From a virus, in IMG/VR virus record IMGVR_UViG_3300030102_007804, positions 1 through 27,741 of that record: a stretch of DNA of 27,741 nucleotides. One strand, given 5' to 3'. Positions 14,320 to 22,391 of this stretch are shown here, piece after piece (the first letter of the stretch is position 1; every line of letters begins with the position of its first letter). A model generated the notes under the pieces. That model was not told where the DNA came from, did no database searches, and worked only from the letters and a program-made list of their open reading frames with translations. The position numbers and the translations under genes are program-made.

Positions 14320-14437
14320 CAGTTTTAAAATAGTGGCGCTCACCTTCAATAATTGCAAAGAAGGCTGCGTCCTCTCCTACAGGGAAACCAACCTCATAAA
14401 TCTTGAAGCCGTTATAGGTGTAGTAAGTCCTTGCCAT
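14273..14437 (-). CDS. Small hypothetical protein (54 aa)
   Basis: The ATG at 14437 gives a compact protein: ARTYYTYNGFKIYEVGF, then FFAIIEGERHYFKTVTQAKLYLDR. The Y.GFKIYE / I.GErhyFKT..qAK.yiD pattern is familiar from small cyanophage proteins. Starts at 14506 or 14530 would add residues that overlap dcd. It overlaps the dcd end by 26 bp. Function unknown. Confidence 0.55.
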   Translation of the reverse strand: MARTYYTYNGFKIYEVGFPVGEDAAFFAIIEGERHYFKTVTQAKLYLDRNHSPS

Positions 14438-14927
14438 CTTTGGCGCAACTGACGTCTCTATCTCCAAAGTACCGGCCTCGGTAGGGTCTTTCGGCGTTCT
14501 CGGCATATTCAAAAAATGTAAGTTGGGCAATTCTCAAATTCGGGTAGATCGGAATTTCTCCGAACTGGAGGTTGTTTTTTAGTTCGAGTGTGAGGACTCC
14601 GTTCCATCCACAGTCAACAAGTCCTGAGACGGCGTGCTGCAAACCCTCCCTGGCTCGACTGCTTACAAGGTGCAAATGAGCCTCGACGTTATCCGGTAAT
14701 CGCACGTATTCCACAGTCTGGCCAAGCAAAAACTGACCAGGAGTTATCCACAGGGGGTAGTCCTGGCTGTACTGCGAAAAATCAACCCTGTGGAAACCGT
14801 TTGTGTCCTCGATTTCGAGGTTTTCCCCAAGGTGGACGTCATAGCTGCAGGGCTGCACAGCCTGCTCGCTGAACGGCGTAATCATCTGCTTTGTAAGGCA
14901 GAGTTCGCGAATGCGGCGATCAATCAA
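14412..14927 (-). CDS. dcd: dCTP deaminase
   Basis: 171 residues from TTG 14927. Converts dCTP to dUTP, the first step towards dUMP for ThyX. The N-terminus IDRRIREL..ITPFSEQAVQPCSYDVHLGE matches the dCTP deaminase pattern; SSRAREGL (89-96), GLVDCGWNGVLTLEL with Glu115 as the expected catalytic residue, and a final RIAQLTFFE also fit. An ATG at 15086 would add 53 unrelated residues that are the shadow of the gene at 14920-15096, so the TTG start, which gives the normal family length, is preferred. Start overlaps the upstream stop by 8 bp. Confidence 0.83.
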   Translation of the reverse strand: MIDRRIRELCLTKQMITPFSEQAVQPCSYDVHLGENLEIEDTNGFHRVDFSQYSQDYPLWITPGQFLLGQTVEYVRLPDNVEAHLHLVSSRAREGLQHAVSGLVDCGWNGVLTLELKNNLQFGEIPIYPNLRIAQLTFFEYAENAERPYRGRYFGDRDVSCAKDGKDLLHL

Positions 14928-15096
14928 AGCGTCCGTATCCTCGTGGTTGTTTACCGCGATTTTTGCGGCGAAGTTCTTTTTTGGACTTGTGCCAAGCAAT
15001 GAACTCCTCAGCGTCTTTAACAAGCCTGACCAGTAAGCCCATGGGCATCTGTGCGGCAAGCTCGTTGAGGCGGCATAGAAGGTCATCTCGGTACAA
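14920..15096 (-). CDS. Small basic hypothetical protein (58 aa)
   Basis: Seen only when short frames are read. RDDLLCRLNELAAQMPMGLL then VRLVKDAEEFIAWHKSKKELRRKNRGKQPRGYGRFD: amphipathic helices with a basic, Gly/Arg tail. TTG 15096 is the likely start, as no ATG is upstream before the previous stop at 15136. It overlaps the TTG of dcd (TTGATTGA). May bind nucleic acid; family unknown. Confidence 0.5.
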   Translation of the reverse strand: MYRDDLLCRLNELAAQMPMGLLVRLVKDAEEFIAWHKSKKELRRKNRGKQPRGYGRFD

Positions 15097-15135
15097 CGTA
15101 GCGGCCCAGTCCCGCTTTGGTTGTAACGCAGAAAC

Positions 15136-15354
15136 TTATGCTGCTTGTTTGTGGTTTCTGCGAGGCTTTTTGGTCTGGATCAGTGTCGACCTGGCGGCAT
15201 CCAGCTCTGCTTTGTACTTGATGTAGAAACCACGCTCCAGGGCAGTCAGTTTCGGATTTCGCTTTCGCAGTGCGGCTTTTGCGGCTCGCTTTGCTGCCGC
15301 GATGTAGTTCTCCGAGTTCTGCCCTCGATCCGTTCGATTTGAGCTTGAGGTCAT
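15136..15354 (-). CDS. Small basic hypothetical protein (72 aa)
   Basis: NYIAAAKRAAKAALRKRNPKL then ALERGFYIKYKAELDAARSTL and a KKPRRNHKQ tail; highly basic and helical. Not recognised. The leader (15355-15439) carries CTCTCACC about 20 bp before the ATG on the minus strand, like two genes at the right end of the window. Confidence 0.5.
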   Translation of the reverse strand: MTSSSNRTDRGQNSENYIAAAKRAAKAALRKRNPKLTALERGFYIKYKAELDAARSTLIQTKKPRRNHKQAA

Positions 15355-15439
15355 TCCAGAGAGATGGTGAGAGTCCCTAGAGGGTAGACCTAAAAAAGAT
15401 AAAAAACGTGTCGAAAGGGGCAGGTCTCGGAACCCGGAT

Positions 15440-17245
15440 TTATTTGGCCTCTGACCAATTCAAGCCAGAGGCAGGCTCCGCGATGATTGGTACGGTCGTT
15501 ATTCCCACCAGGGGAGCAGCGTCTTCCATGCACTCTTTGAGTATTCGCTTTGTCTCCTCCTCTCTGTAGGGAGGACATTCGAGGATTAGTTCATCGTGAA
15601 CGCAGGCGCAGATTTTGATTTCAGGGTCATGCGCTAGATACTGCTCCCAAAGCAGTGCCATGGCAGCCTTCATGCAATCGGCTCCAAGACCCTGAATAGG
15701 GGTGTTGAGGTTGGTGGTGAAATTTGACTCGCCTTTTTTGGGACGCTGCAAAATTCGACGTCTGCCGAATTGAGTGAACACCTCCAGTTCTTCTGAGTTT
15801 CCCTGCCTTCGTTGCCATTGAATCAACCCTGGATAAGCGGCTTTCCACGACTGCAGTTTTTCCGTCACTTCTTCGAGCGACCACATCAGGCCAAATTGAG
15901 AGACTGCTTGCCGTCTGACCGTTTTTGCACCCGCGCCATACAAGCAGGAAAAATTGAAAACCTTGGCAGCGCTTCTAGCCTCCTTACTGACTTCTTCTAA
16001 AGGGACACCCGTCATCAGGGACGCCGAAGCTGTGTGAACGTCTAGCCCCTTTTCGTAAATCTCGATCAGGTTCTTATCACCGGAAACCTCAGTGACGACG
16101 CGAAGTTCGAGCTGCGAATAGTCCGCGACACACATAACGTGATTGATCTCCGCGATGAAGCCTTTGCGGTGTTTCTTGCCCTTTTTTATCTGTTGCAGGT
16201 TCGGATCCATGCAGGACATCCGACCTGTGCGAACCATTTGGTTGTATCGAGCATGGATGCGACCGTCAGGGGAGTTTTCAGCAAACTTGATCAGTTTCTC
16301 GACGTAACTGCAAGCGGTAGCAGCCTCCTTGAACTCCTTGTAAAGACGAAGCACCTCGAAGTCCGTGAGATAGAACGCAATTATGTTTTTGTCACAGCTA
16401 TAGCTGACCTTGCCCGTCTCTTTGTCTTCCTTCTTTTTTAGGGGGACGCCGTATTCAGCTAGCGCAACTCCTAGCTGAGCAGGTGATCCAAGGTTGAATC
16501 CCTTGGTCTTGGCCTTTCCTTTGCCGGAACAGTGCGGATGAATCAGCAGCTCACCAGTCAACGGACTCTTGTAATCCTCAAGAACTCCGTGCTCGTCCAG
16601 GTGGCGGATGACCGCAAGCTTTTTCTCTTCGCGAAACTGGGCTTCAGCGATCAGAAGCTCGCGGTAATACTCAATGTCGAGCTTCATCCCGTTGACATAC
16701 ATCTGAATGATTGCAGGCAAAGCGCGGCATTCCAAATGCCAAACGTGGATGAGATCTTGCCCCGCAAGCAGCGTTTTTGTTGCCTGCCAAATGTCGAAAA
16801 GGACTTCCCCTACGTCGTCTGCAGCGTATTGGAGCTGTTCTTCAGTGAATTCACCGTCGAAATCAACAAAACTCGTCTGCTCTTCTTTGCTTAGATCAAT
16901 ACCGAGCAGACGTTCCGCGCAAGCTGCCAGGCTATTCATGCCCTTTCTTTCAGGCAAACCAGCGGTGTCGACCTTCGATCCGAGGTAGGTATCGACCAGA
17001 GGTCCCCGAACGCGGAGGCCATTGACCTCTAGAAACGCGCAGTCAAAAGCCAGGTTGTGTCCCAGCTTTGCGAAAAGATCTGAACCCAGCAGGATGTCTA
17101 GTCTTTGGATCTCGTCGCCCAGCTTTCGGCAATCGATGACCAGACGTTTGGTCCTGGTGCCGAGTTGGATTAAAAGAATTTTGTCGTGGAAGGGATCGAG
17201 GCCAGTGGTCTCGATGTCAAGCGCTATCAGCCTCCCAGTCAGCAT
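15440..17245 (-). CDS. polA: PolA-type (family A) replicative DNA polymerase with 3'-5' exonuclease
   Basis: 601 residues from ATG 17245, chosen for GGAG 5 bp upstream; GTG 17287 or ATG 17362 would add residues and overlap the neighbour more. Exonuclease motifs: DIETTGL (Asp10, Glu12), GHNLAFD (Asp68), YAADD (Asp143). Polymerase motifs: A VADYSQLELR (Asp375), B RSAAKVFNFSCLYG (Lys428), C CVHDELILE (Asp551). Phe432 stands at the site of E. coli Pol I Phe762, a position known to tune fidelity and ddNTP discrimination and used in viral ecology as a lifestyle marker. It has the T7-like layout, with no 5'-nuclease domain. Confidence 0.92.
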   Translation of the reverse strand: MLTGRLIALDIETTGLDPFHDKILLIQLGTRTKRLVIDCRKLGDEIQRLDILLGSDLFAKLGHNLAFDCAFLEVNGLRVRGPLVDTYLGSKVDTAGLPERKGMNSLAACAERLLGIDLSKEEQTSFVDFDGEFTEEQLQYAADDVGEVLFDIWQATKTLLAGQDLIHVWHLECRALPAIIQMYVNGMKLDIEYYRELLIAEAQFREEKKLAVIRHLDEHGVLEDYKSPLTGELLIHPHCSGKGKAKTKGFNLGSPAQLGVALAEYGVPLKKKEDKETGKVSYSCDKNIIAFYLTDFEVLRLYKEFKEAATACSYVEKLIKFAENSPDGRIHARYNQMVRTGRMSCMDPNLQQIKKGKKHRKGFIAEINHVMCVADYSQLELRVVTEVSGDKNLIEIYEKGLDVHTASASLMTGVPLEEVSKEARSAAKVFNFSCLYGAGAKTVRRQAVSQFGLMWSLEEVTEKLQSWKAAYPGLIQWQRRQGNSEELEVFTQFGRRRILQRPKKGESNFTTNLNTPIQGLGADCMKAAMALLWEQYLAHDPEIKICACVHDELILECPPYREEETKRILKECMEDAAPLVGITTVPIIAEPASGLNWSEAK

Positions 17246-17543
17246 CAGCTCTCCGAGTTGCCTCGTCAGCTGTGAGCCGCTCGTCACATAGTTGAACGAG
17301 TTCTTTGACGATTTTGAGGTCACTACCTGACAGTTCGATGTGAACGTCGGCCTCCTCTTCATCGATCAGGGTCAGGAGCACTTTCCCATTGGGCTGCAAA
17401 TTGAATCCCAATGTCCCTGCAAGACGGGCTTCGGTCTTAGCGACCTGATCAGGAGCCACTGTCTCGCTTAGGACAACCTCCGCCTGGAACTCACCTGGAG
17501 CGTCGGCGAAGACATTCAGATTTGTGGGGGGAGACTCTGACAC
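17217..17543 (-). CDS. Hypothetical acidic protein before polA (108 aa)
   Basis: GTG start at 17543. An acidic, beta-rich N-terminal half (FQAEVVLSETV..., LGFNLQPNGKVLLTLIDEEEADVHIELSGSD) leads to a helical end (LKIVKELVQLCDERL). It overlaps polA by 29 bp with the chosen polA start, so the two are probably translationally coupled. A polymerase accessory role is possible from position only. Confidence 0.5.
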   Translation of the reverse strand: MSESPPTNLNVFADAPGEFQAEVVLSETVAPDQVAKTEARLAGTLGFNLQPNGKVLLTLIDEEEADVHIELSGSDLKIVKELVQLCDERLTADEATRRADADWEADSA

Positions 17544-17818
17544 CGGGGGAAGAGAAGGTGACCTCTAAAAGATAAAACTTAAACGAGATGACGCAAGGGG
17601 CTGCTGGCGGCGGTTTTTCGTGTAACAGAACACTACACCGTTAGCCCTCAGAATCCTGTCAGGAAGGGGGTCTGGACGCTAAAGCGTAAAGAATGATGTA
17701 CTTGATCATATGTACTTGTCAGACCTTGTCCTTCCTGGTATTGGGCATCGGCTGAGATGGATGCCTGCTTTGTTAAGGGTTGTAAGCAAGAAATTTTTTG
17801 GATAGCGATTTTGCTGAA
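17544..17818. promoter_or_regulatory. 275-bp gap with paired CAAGTACAT repeats around a TATGAT
   Basis: No gene is supported here. Reading the minus strand, CAAGTACAT occurs twice 14 bp apart (17710-17718 and 17696-17704), flanking TATGAT, a good -10 for the leftward polA block; the matching -35 is weak. The AGTACA half-sites match the recurring phage element. The primase gene ends at 17819, and no U-run hairpin terminates it here. Confidence 0.4.
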
Positions 17819-20602
17819 TCAGGTTGCCCAGAGTTCATCCTCAAAATTGTCGTCGTTTATACCAGATAACTGATCTGAGATAACAGCTTCTTTTATGGGC
17901 TCCCCTAAATTGTGCCCCTGAGGTAAATCCATTGGTACGACTGGATTTGATGGGGGGCACAATTGATCTTGATTTTTTAGCTGTGCCCCCTGCTTTTCGT
18001 GTTGAACAGATTGTTCAACCGCAGGGGGGTACACGTCTTCTTTTTGCCGCTTGGACCCCCTCCCCTGTAAATCGGGTGAGATCTCTTGCGGGGCTTGGGT
18101 TTTGACGGAATCGCTGTACCCCCTCCTTTCTTGCCCTGTAGCCCCTACATCTTCCTGTGATACCAACGCTTCTGAGCAATTAAGAGAAGAAGAAGATGAT
18201 CTCTCCTCCCGCGAGATAGAGCCTTGCATTTGACTTACGTTGCTTAAAAGCTCCATGCCGCCTTCAGTACAGGCGAACCAATAGTTGGTAGGGGAGCCGC
18301 CTTCAGACGGTCCTTCCACGCAGTCGATCAGCCCTCGCGTTCTAAGGCGCTTAAGAGACTGTTTTAGGACAGATGCCTTAGTAGACACGCCAAGGATGGT
18401 TGAGAGGTCTTGACGGGTCGTAGAGGTGCCTTTCGCGGTCATATTTCGGATGTGGCTGTGGATGCGATCGATGGTCGGCACCTTGCCGCTGTATTTCCGC
18501 CGACGCTCGACCTTGGTGAAGTCCTCGACGTCCATCGAGAAGTCTTCGTGCTGACGGGTAATAAAGCGGTCACCCTCACGTCCAATGCGGCTCTTGCCGA
18601 TAGTCAGGACTCGAACCATTTCGGTGTCAGGTCCGAAAGTTCCCTGCTCGCACTCTTGCTCTGTGGGCTTATCCAGGCCCCAGGTTTCAGTCACTGCGTC
18701 ACCAATGCCTGAGTGACCTCGCATTCCATTGCTCTTGTTGTTGTGGTGAAGGATCAGAAAAACGGTTGCAGGGAAGTCGAGCCCGTTGCTGACTTCGAGG
18801 TCGTAAAGCGGTTTACAGACTTCCTGCTTGTTCTGATCGACCCCCGGCATGCAGCCTGCCAATGAGTCGATGACCACAAGTGCGGGACGCTCCAGGGCAA
18901 TGCGCTTGTAAAGACGGCGTGTCCATTGCAGGCGGAATTTGGGCCATGACTTGAAGTTGGGGTGGTCTGCGATGCCATGGCTTTCGAGCTGTGACTCGAA
19001 GATTTCGGGGTTTTGATCACCGTTGCACCACAGCACGGGGCCAGCTTTGACCGGCATCTCTGCCCCTCTGACTTTGAAAGGCGTTCCTTCGAGGACGTGC
19101 TTTGCAAAAGCCATAGCGGTCTGTGACTTGCCTGTGCCGTGCATGCCGTGAAGGATCACGGTCGACGGCGTCAGCAGCACATCAGGGATGACGAAGTTGA
19201 GACCTTTGAGCGTTGCTTTGCGTTGCTCTGCTGTCTGAGGTTCTGCTGCAGTTTGAAAGTCGTGATCCTGCTGCAGGAGCTGGTTGATTTGATCGACACC
19301 GAACCTGACCCGGTGATCGTTGGCCAACTTGGCCATCTCCAGGGCCTGCTCTGCCGGGTTCTCGTATTCAGCGTCAATCCAACGCGCCCACTCCAGCGTC
19401 GTTTTGCTCTTGTCGTAGGTGATGTCGGCATCGCTGATCTTCGTTGTCGCGATGAAGTCCTCTGGGTAGGACTTGCCTAATAAGCCAGCCGCCTCGATCA
19501 GGTAGTTCTCAAGCGTTCTTGCATCGGGCTTGCCTGCCTCGATGTCGCCTGTCCGTAAGGCGTGCAGGAGTTCGATAGCTCCACCCGCCACATCCTCCTT
19601 GTGGCACATCCATCCGAACAGCCCTTTACCGCGTTCATCACCCTCACCTTTGATGTCTGGCCAGAGCGTGAAGGATTTGCCTCCTACAGAACTGTGAAAG
19701 GGGCAGCCACCCACCAACGGCTTATTGGGGTTGCCGTGTTCCCGCTGCAGCGGCTGACGTTCGGCCCGCCATACATCGGCTTTGTAAAGCTGCCAAACCA
19801 GTGAGCCTGGATCCTCTACGTCGCTCTTCTCGACAAGCTCCTGCAGAACAGTGCGTCGAAAGTCCCGTGAAAGCTGGTCATAGTTCTTGTTGCTGAGGGG
19901 ACCGAACTGAGTTGCCAGCTCCTCAGGTAAGTACTGAGTCGTTTCAGGTGTCCTGGCCTCATGGGCCATCAGCCACTGAATCAGGCGTTTTGGGAGGTTC
20001 GCGACCTTGCCATCGTTGTGATCCAGCCACTTGTAAGTGGACTTGGTGTCTGGGTGGTAGCTGCCGGGAAGGACGCTGTAGCAGCCGCCGTACCTAAGAC
20101 AGATCTCGCTGTTTGCCTGCTTCTTCAGGTCTTTGTCGAGCTGGGCTTTTGTGAAGTCAACAAAGAAGTGCTGAAGCCCTGTCGGGATCCGGTAGATGAG
20201 CTGCCTATTGGTCGGCTTGCCTCTCCAGGACATGGTTCCTGGCTTATCGATAGCGGGGTAGTCCTCGCCCATGAAGCCCGCAAAGACCTCTTCAGCGTTC
20301 TCACCGTCGATGTCAACCGCGATCAGACAGCCGTTACCCGGCCCGGTTAAGACACCTAATCCATTTTTGTTTACGTTGCCCCACTTGCCCGTGGTTTTGT
20401 TTTTCTTGCGGGACGTTTGTCCCCATTTGGACAGCACCTCTTCTGGTCTAAGCCCTTTATTGCAGTCGCCGTTGAATTTCTCTAGGTCCGTCTCTTCGCC
20501 TTTCCAAGACGTGAAAGCGGCCTTGTCCTCAACGATGTTGTAGATCCAGTCACTTGGAAATACGCCTTCCCGCAGCAAATCGATTGCCGTTTTGTCGCCC
20601 AT
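17819..20602 (-). CDS. Prim-Pol / RepA-type helicase fusion
   Basis: 927 residues. Predicted replicative primase-helicase. Residues ~80-200 hold LGVLTGPGNGCLIAVDIDG, the bifunctional primase/polymerase style. GGCPFHSSVGGKSF..GWMCHKED (~298-337) looks like a zinc-binding insert. A RecA-like ATPase follows: Walker A GMHGTGKS (486-493), Walker B ALVVIDS (574-580), then LILHHNNKSNGMRGHSGIGDAV as in RepA/DnaB-like helicases. RQDLSTILGVS..LKRLRTRGLI is a winged helix near residue 760. The last ~140 residues are low-complexity, ending in an acidic NDDNFEDELWAT tail that might bind partner proteins. AAGG lies 5 bp before the ATG. Confidence 0.85.
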   Translation of the reverse strand: MGDKTAIDLLREGVFPSDWIYNIVEDKAAFTSWKGEETDLEKFNGDCNKGLRPEEVLSKWGQTSRKKNKTTGKWGNVNKNGLGVLTGPGNGCLIAVDIDGENAEEVFAGFMGEDYPAIDKPGTMSWRGKPTNRQLIYRIPTGLQHFFVDFTKAQLDKDLKKQANSEICLRYGGCYSVLPGSYHPDTKSTYKWLDHNDGKVANLPKRLIQWLMAHEARTPETTQYLPEELATQFGPLSNKNYDQLSRDFRRTVLQELVEKSDVEDPGSLVWQLYKADVWRAERQPLQREHGNPNKPLVGGCPFHSSVGGKSFTLWPDIKGEGDERGKGLFGWMCHKEDVAGGAIELLHALRTGDIEAGKPDARTLENYLIEAAGLLGKSYPEDFIATTKISDADITYDKSKTTLEWARWIDAEYENPAEQALEMAKLANDHRVRFGVDQINQLLQQDHDFQTAAEPQTAEQRKATLKGLNFVIPDVLLTPSTVILHGMHGTGKSQTAMAFAKHVLEGTPFKVRGAEMPVKAGPVLWCNGDQNPEIFESQLESHGIADHPNFKSWPKFRLQWTRRLYKRIALERPALVVIDSLAGCMPGVDQNKQEVCKPLYDLEVSNGLDFPATVFLILHHNNKSNGMRGHSGIGDAVTETWGLDKPTEQECEQGTFGPDTEMVRVLTIGKSRIGREGDRFITRQHEDFSMDVEDFTKVERRRKYSGKVPTIDRIHSHIRNMTAKGTSTTRQDLSTILGVSTKASVLKQSLKRLRTRGLIDCVEGPSEGGSPTNYWFACTEGGMELLSNVSQMQGSISREERSSSSSLNCSEALVSQEDVGATGQERRGYSDSVKTQAPQEISPDLQGRGSKRQKEDVYPPAVEQSVQHEKQGAQLKNQDQLCPPSNPVVPMDLPQGHNLGEPIKEAVISDQLSGINDDNFEDELWAT

Positions 20603-20832
20603 AGCATCCTTGTCCTCTTTTAGTCAACGTACCGAGGGCAGAGCGTTTGCCTACCCCTGGTCCGAAAAGGGCAAACGTCTTGCTTTTTGAGTGCTGTGGC
20701 AAGCAATACATCTTTTTTGGGTTGCTTTCCGCACCCCTTCTTGGTACATTTTTTCTAGATCTCCCGGCACAAAGCCGTTCTGGGCTTGGGCACGGTGTCT
20801 TTGCTTGATCCTTCTCCAACATCCCCTCAGGC
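20603..20832. promoter_or_regulatory. Divergent control region between primase and HTH-like gene
   Basis: 230 bp without a gene. An exact inverted repeat, CGTTTGCC (20644-20651) and GGCAAACG (20670-20677), lies in the primase leader and is followed on the plus strand by a T-rich stretch, so it may be an operator or hairpin. GGTACA at 20737-20742 is a further half-site of the AGTACA type. Neither promoter is clear enough to place. Confidence 0.45.
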
Positions 20833-21555
20833 ATGGAAATTTCCGGTCAAAAATTTGGTGCAGCGGACATCGAGGAACGTTTTGAGCAGGGGGCAGTCAC
20901 CTTTGCTCGATGGTTCGCAAAACTCATGGATGCCAATGGGTGGTCCCATCCAAAGCTGGTTGAGTTAGCAAAGGTCGCTACGGACGGGAAGTCCTGGGTC
21001 CACTCCAGCCAGATCGCAAGCCTCAGAATCGGCAAGCTTAAAAGTCCTGGACCTCGCTCTTTCGCCACCCTTTCTTATCTGTGGAGCGAGATCGACGCAT
21101 ATCAGAACCAAGCTCAAGACGAGCATTCCCCAGACTTTTCAAAGCAGGACAAATTCATCAAGAACGCACAGGTGATGCGTGATGACGATGGCAACCCTGC
21201 TTCCATCGGTTACATGTTCGAGGTTTTTTGCGGATGGAGGGAGCCGCCTCAAGGCACTACACAGCGCGACTTCACCGAAGAACAGGCAGCTTTAGTTAGC
21301 GAAAACGCTGGAAAGTACGTGCGACGTCTGGTCACTGCCGATCGCATGGATCTGATCGAATCAATGCCTCGGATGCTCAGGAGTTACTCAAACGACAAAA
21401 TTGAGCAGGGTCTTTTTAAGAGTGTGATTTTGGGCGAAGGTGTTTGGACAAACGAAGAACTCGACCATAGTGTTACTTGCCTCTCGCATATGCTTACAAA
21501 AGTATTCAAAACAGAGCGCAAACCTGAAGAGTTGATGAACGATCTGCTTAAATGA
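20833..21555 (+). CDS. HTH-like DNA-binding protein, candidate lysogeny regulator
   Basis: 240 residues. Residues ~20-90 (FARWFAKLMDANGWSHPKLVELAK..VHSSQIASLRIGKLKSPGPRSF) read as a helix-turn-helix of an XRE-like kind, with a recognition helix around SSQIASLRIGKL. The rest is helical (EEQAALVSENAGKYVRRLVTAD, then LDHSVTCLSHMLTKVF) and may dimerise. No LexA-like Ser/Lys protease pair is evident. It is divergent from the primase and directly before a promoter-operator, which is where a phage repressor or early regulator would sit. Role inferred. Confidence 0.6.
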   Translation: MEISGQKFGAADIEERFEQGAVTFARWFAKLMDANGWSHPKLVELAKVATDGKSWVHSSQIASLRIGKLKSPGPRSFATLSYLWSEIDAYQNQAQDEHSPDFSKQDKFIKNAQVMRDDDGNPASIGYMFEVFCGWREPPQGTTQRDFTEEQAALVSENAGKYVRRLVTADRMDLIESMPRMLRSYSNDKIEQGLFKSVILGEGVWTNEELDHSVTCLSHMLTKVFKTERKPEELMNDLLK

Positions 21556-21577
21556 AAGAGGTCGTGTCTTTTTTAGG

Positions 21578-21606
21578 TTGACGACCACATAGAGCATCGA
21601 TAGAAC
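21578..21606 (+). promoter_or_regulatory. Sigma70-like promoter of recombination operon
   Basis: TTGACG (21578-21583), a 17-bp spacer and TAGAAC (21601-21606) fit a -35/-10 pair. It lies between the HTH-like gene and the ssDNA-binding gene, with its expected start point inside the following palindrome. Confidence 0.5.
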
Positions 21607-21626
21607 TTCAGTACACCGGTACTGAA
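21607..21626. promoter_or_regulatory. Perfect 20-bp palindromic operator, LexA-box match
   Basis: TTCAGTACACCGGTACTGAA has 8-bp perfect arms around ACCG. Its inner AGTACACCGGTACT fits the published cyanobacterial LexA consensus RGTACNNNDGTWCB at every position. It directly abuts the -10 and ends 9 bp before the ATG, so a bound repressor would block transcription start, and the RNA hairpin would cover the ribosome site. Confidence 0.7.
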
Positions 21627-21635
21627 TGATTCTTC

Positions 21636-22334
21636 ATGCCAATCACAAAGAGTGCAAAGCCGATTAAGGAGTTTCTTCCTTCTTCGTACAAGCTTCAGGT
21701 CGAAAAAGAAGCACAAGCAGCAGAGGAACGTAAGAAGTTCTCCGATGGACCGGGGCGTTATCTTCGCGCACCAAAAGAAGGCAAGAACCCTAAAACGGGA
21801 AAGCCTGAAGCAGGAAGCGTCGAATTCAGAGTGGTTTCTGACTGTGAGTTCGGGTTCTCGCTGTGGTACGAGAATGAAGAAGGTGGCCGAGCATGTAAGC
21901 GTTGGCTGGCTGAGGATCTGATTGCCCGTGGCATCGAAGGCGGTGACATCCCTGTGGATGAAATCCCAGAGAAGTGCGAGCGATACGACAAGTCAAAGAA
22001 GCCCAAGATCGTCAAGTTCTTGAGCATGATCGTCTACAACATCTCAGAGGATGCGTTTCAGATCTGGGATCTGGATAAGTCCACGATGTTGGAGCAGTTT
22101 GCTCAGGCGTGCGCCAATCCAAGGTTCGGCCACCCCACTGGATACGACTTTATTTGGAGTCGTACTGGTGAAATGCAGGCGACCAAGCACACTCTGCAAG
22201 CTCAACCACCGTATGAGCTACCGGCTGACATCATGACTCGTTACGGCGAGCTGGATGTAAACCTCAAAGCTCATGCAGCGGGCGCTCCTATGAGCGATGT
22301 GTGGGGTGACATTGAACCTCGCGAAGAAGGTTAA
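21636..22334 (+). CDS. Putative single-stranded DNA-binding protein
   Basis: 232 residues. After a basic N-terminus, GSVEFRVVSDCEFGFSLWYE.. to IVKFLSMIVYNISEDAFQIWDLDKSTMLEQFAQAC and GYDFIWSRTGE..TKHTLQAQPP follow the layout of phage OB-fold ssDNA-binding proteins, which coat replication and recombination intermediates. The C-terminal end is acidic (MSDVWGDIEPREEG), as expected for a partner-binding tail. It leads a rightward operon with a nuclease, ThyX and RusA. No Shine-Dalgarno is seen; the operator palindrome occupies that place. Family assignment is by pattern. Confidence 0.6.
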   Translation: MPITKSAKPIKEFLPSSYKLQVEKEAQAAEERKKFSDGPGRYLRAPKEGKNPKTGKPEAGSVEFRVVSDCEFGFSLWYENEEGGRACKRWLAEDLIARGIEGGDIPVDEIPEKCERYDKSKKPKIVKFLSMIVYNISEDAFQIWDLDKSTMLEQFAQACANPRFGHPTGYDFIWSRTGEMQATKHTLQAQPPYELPADIMTRYGELDVNLKAHAAGAPMSDVWGDIEPREEG

Positions 22335-22353
22335 TTCCTTTTAAACAATCAAT

Positions 22354-22373
22354 GGGGGAGGTGTTCTTCCCCC
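22354..22373 (+). terminator. GC-rich hairpin between operon genes
   Basis: GGGGGA (22354-22359) pairs with TCCCCC (22368-22373) across an 8-base loop, with no U-run after it. It lies between the ssDNA-binding gene and the nuclease and may cap or attenuate transcripts so the first gene is made in excess. Confidence 0.45.
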
Positions 22374-22391
22374 TTACGAAGGGATTAACAA

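Noticed and set aside
14744-14752. TTATCCACA, a consensus DnaA box
   Set aside because: A single copy inside the dcd coding sequence, where the codons explain it; no cluster or AT-rich neighbour.
21560-21588. GGTCGT/ACGACC hairpin as terminator of the HTH-like gene
   Set aside because: The T-run is in the loop, not after the stem, and the second arm overlaps the -35 of the next promoter.
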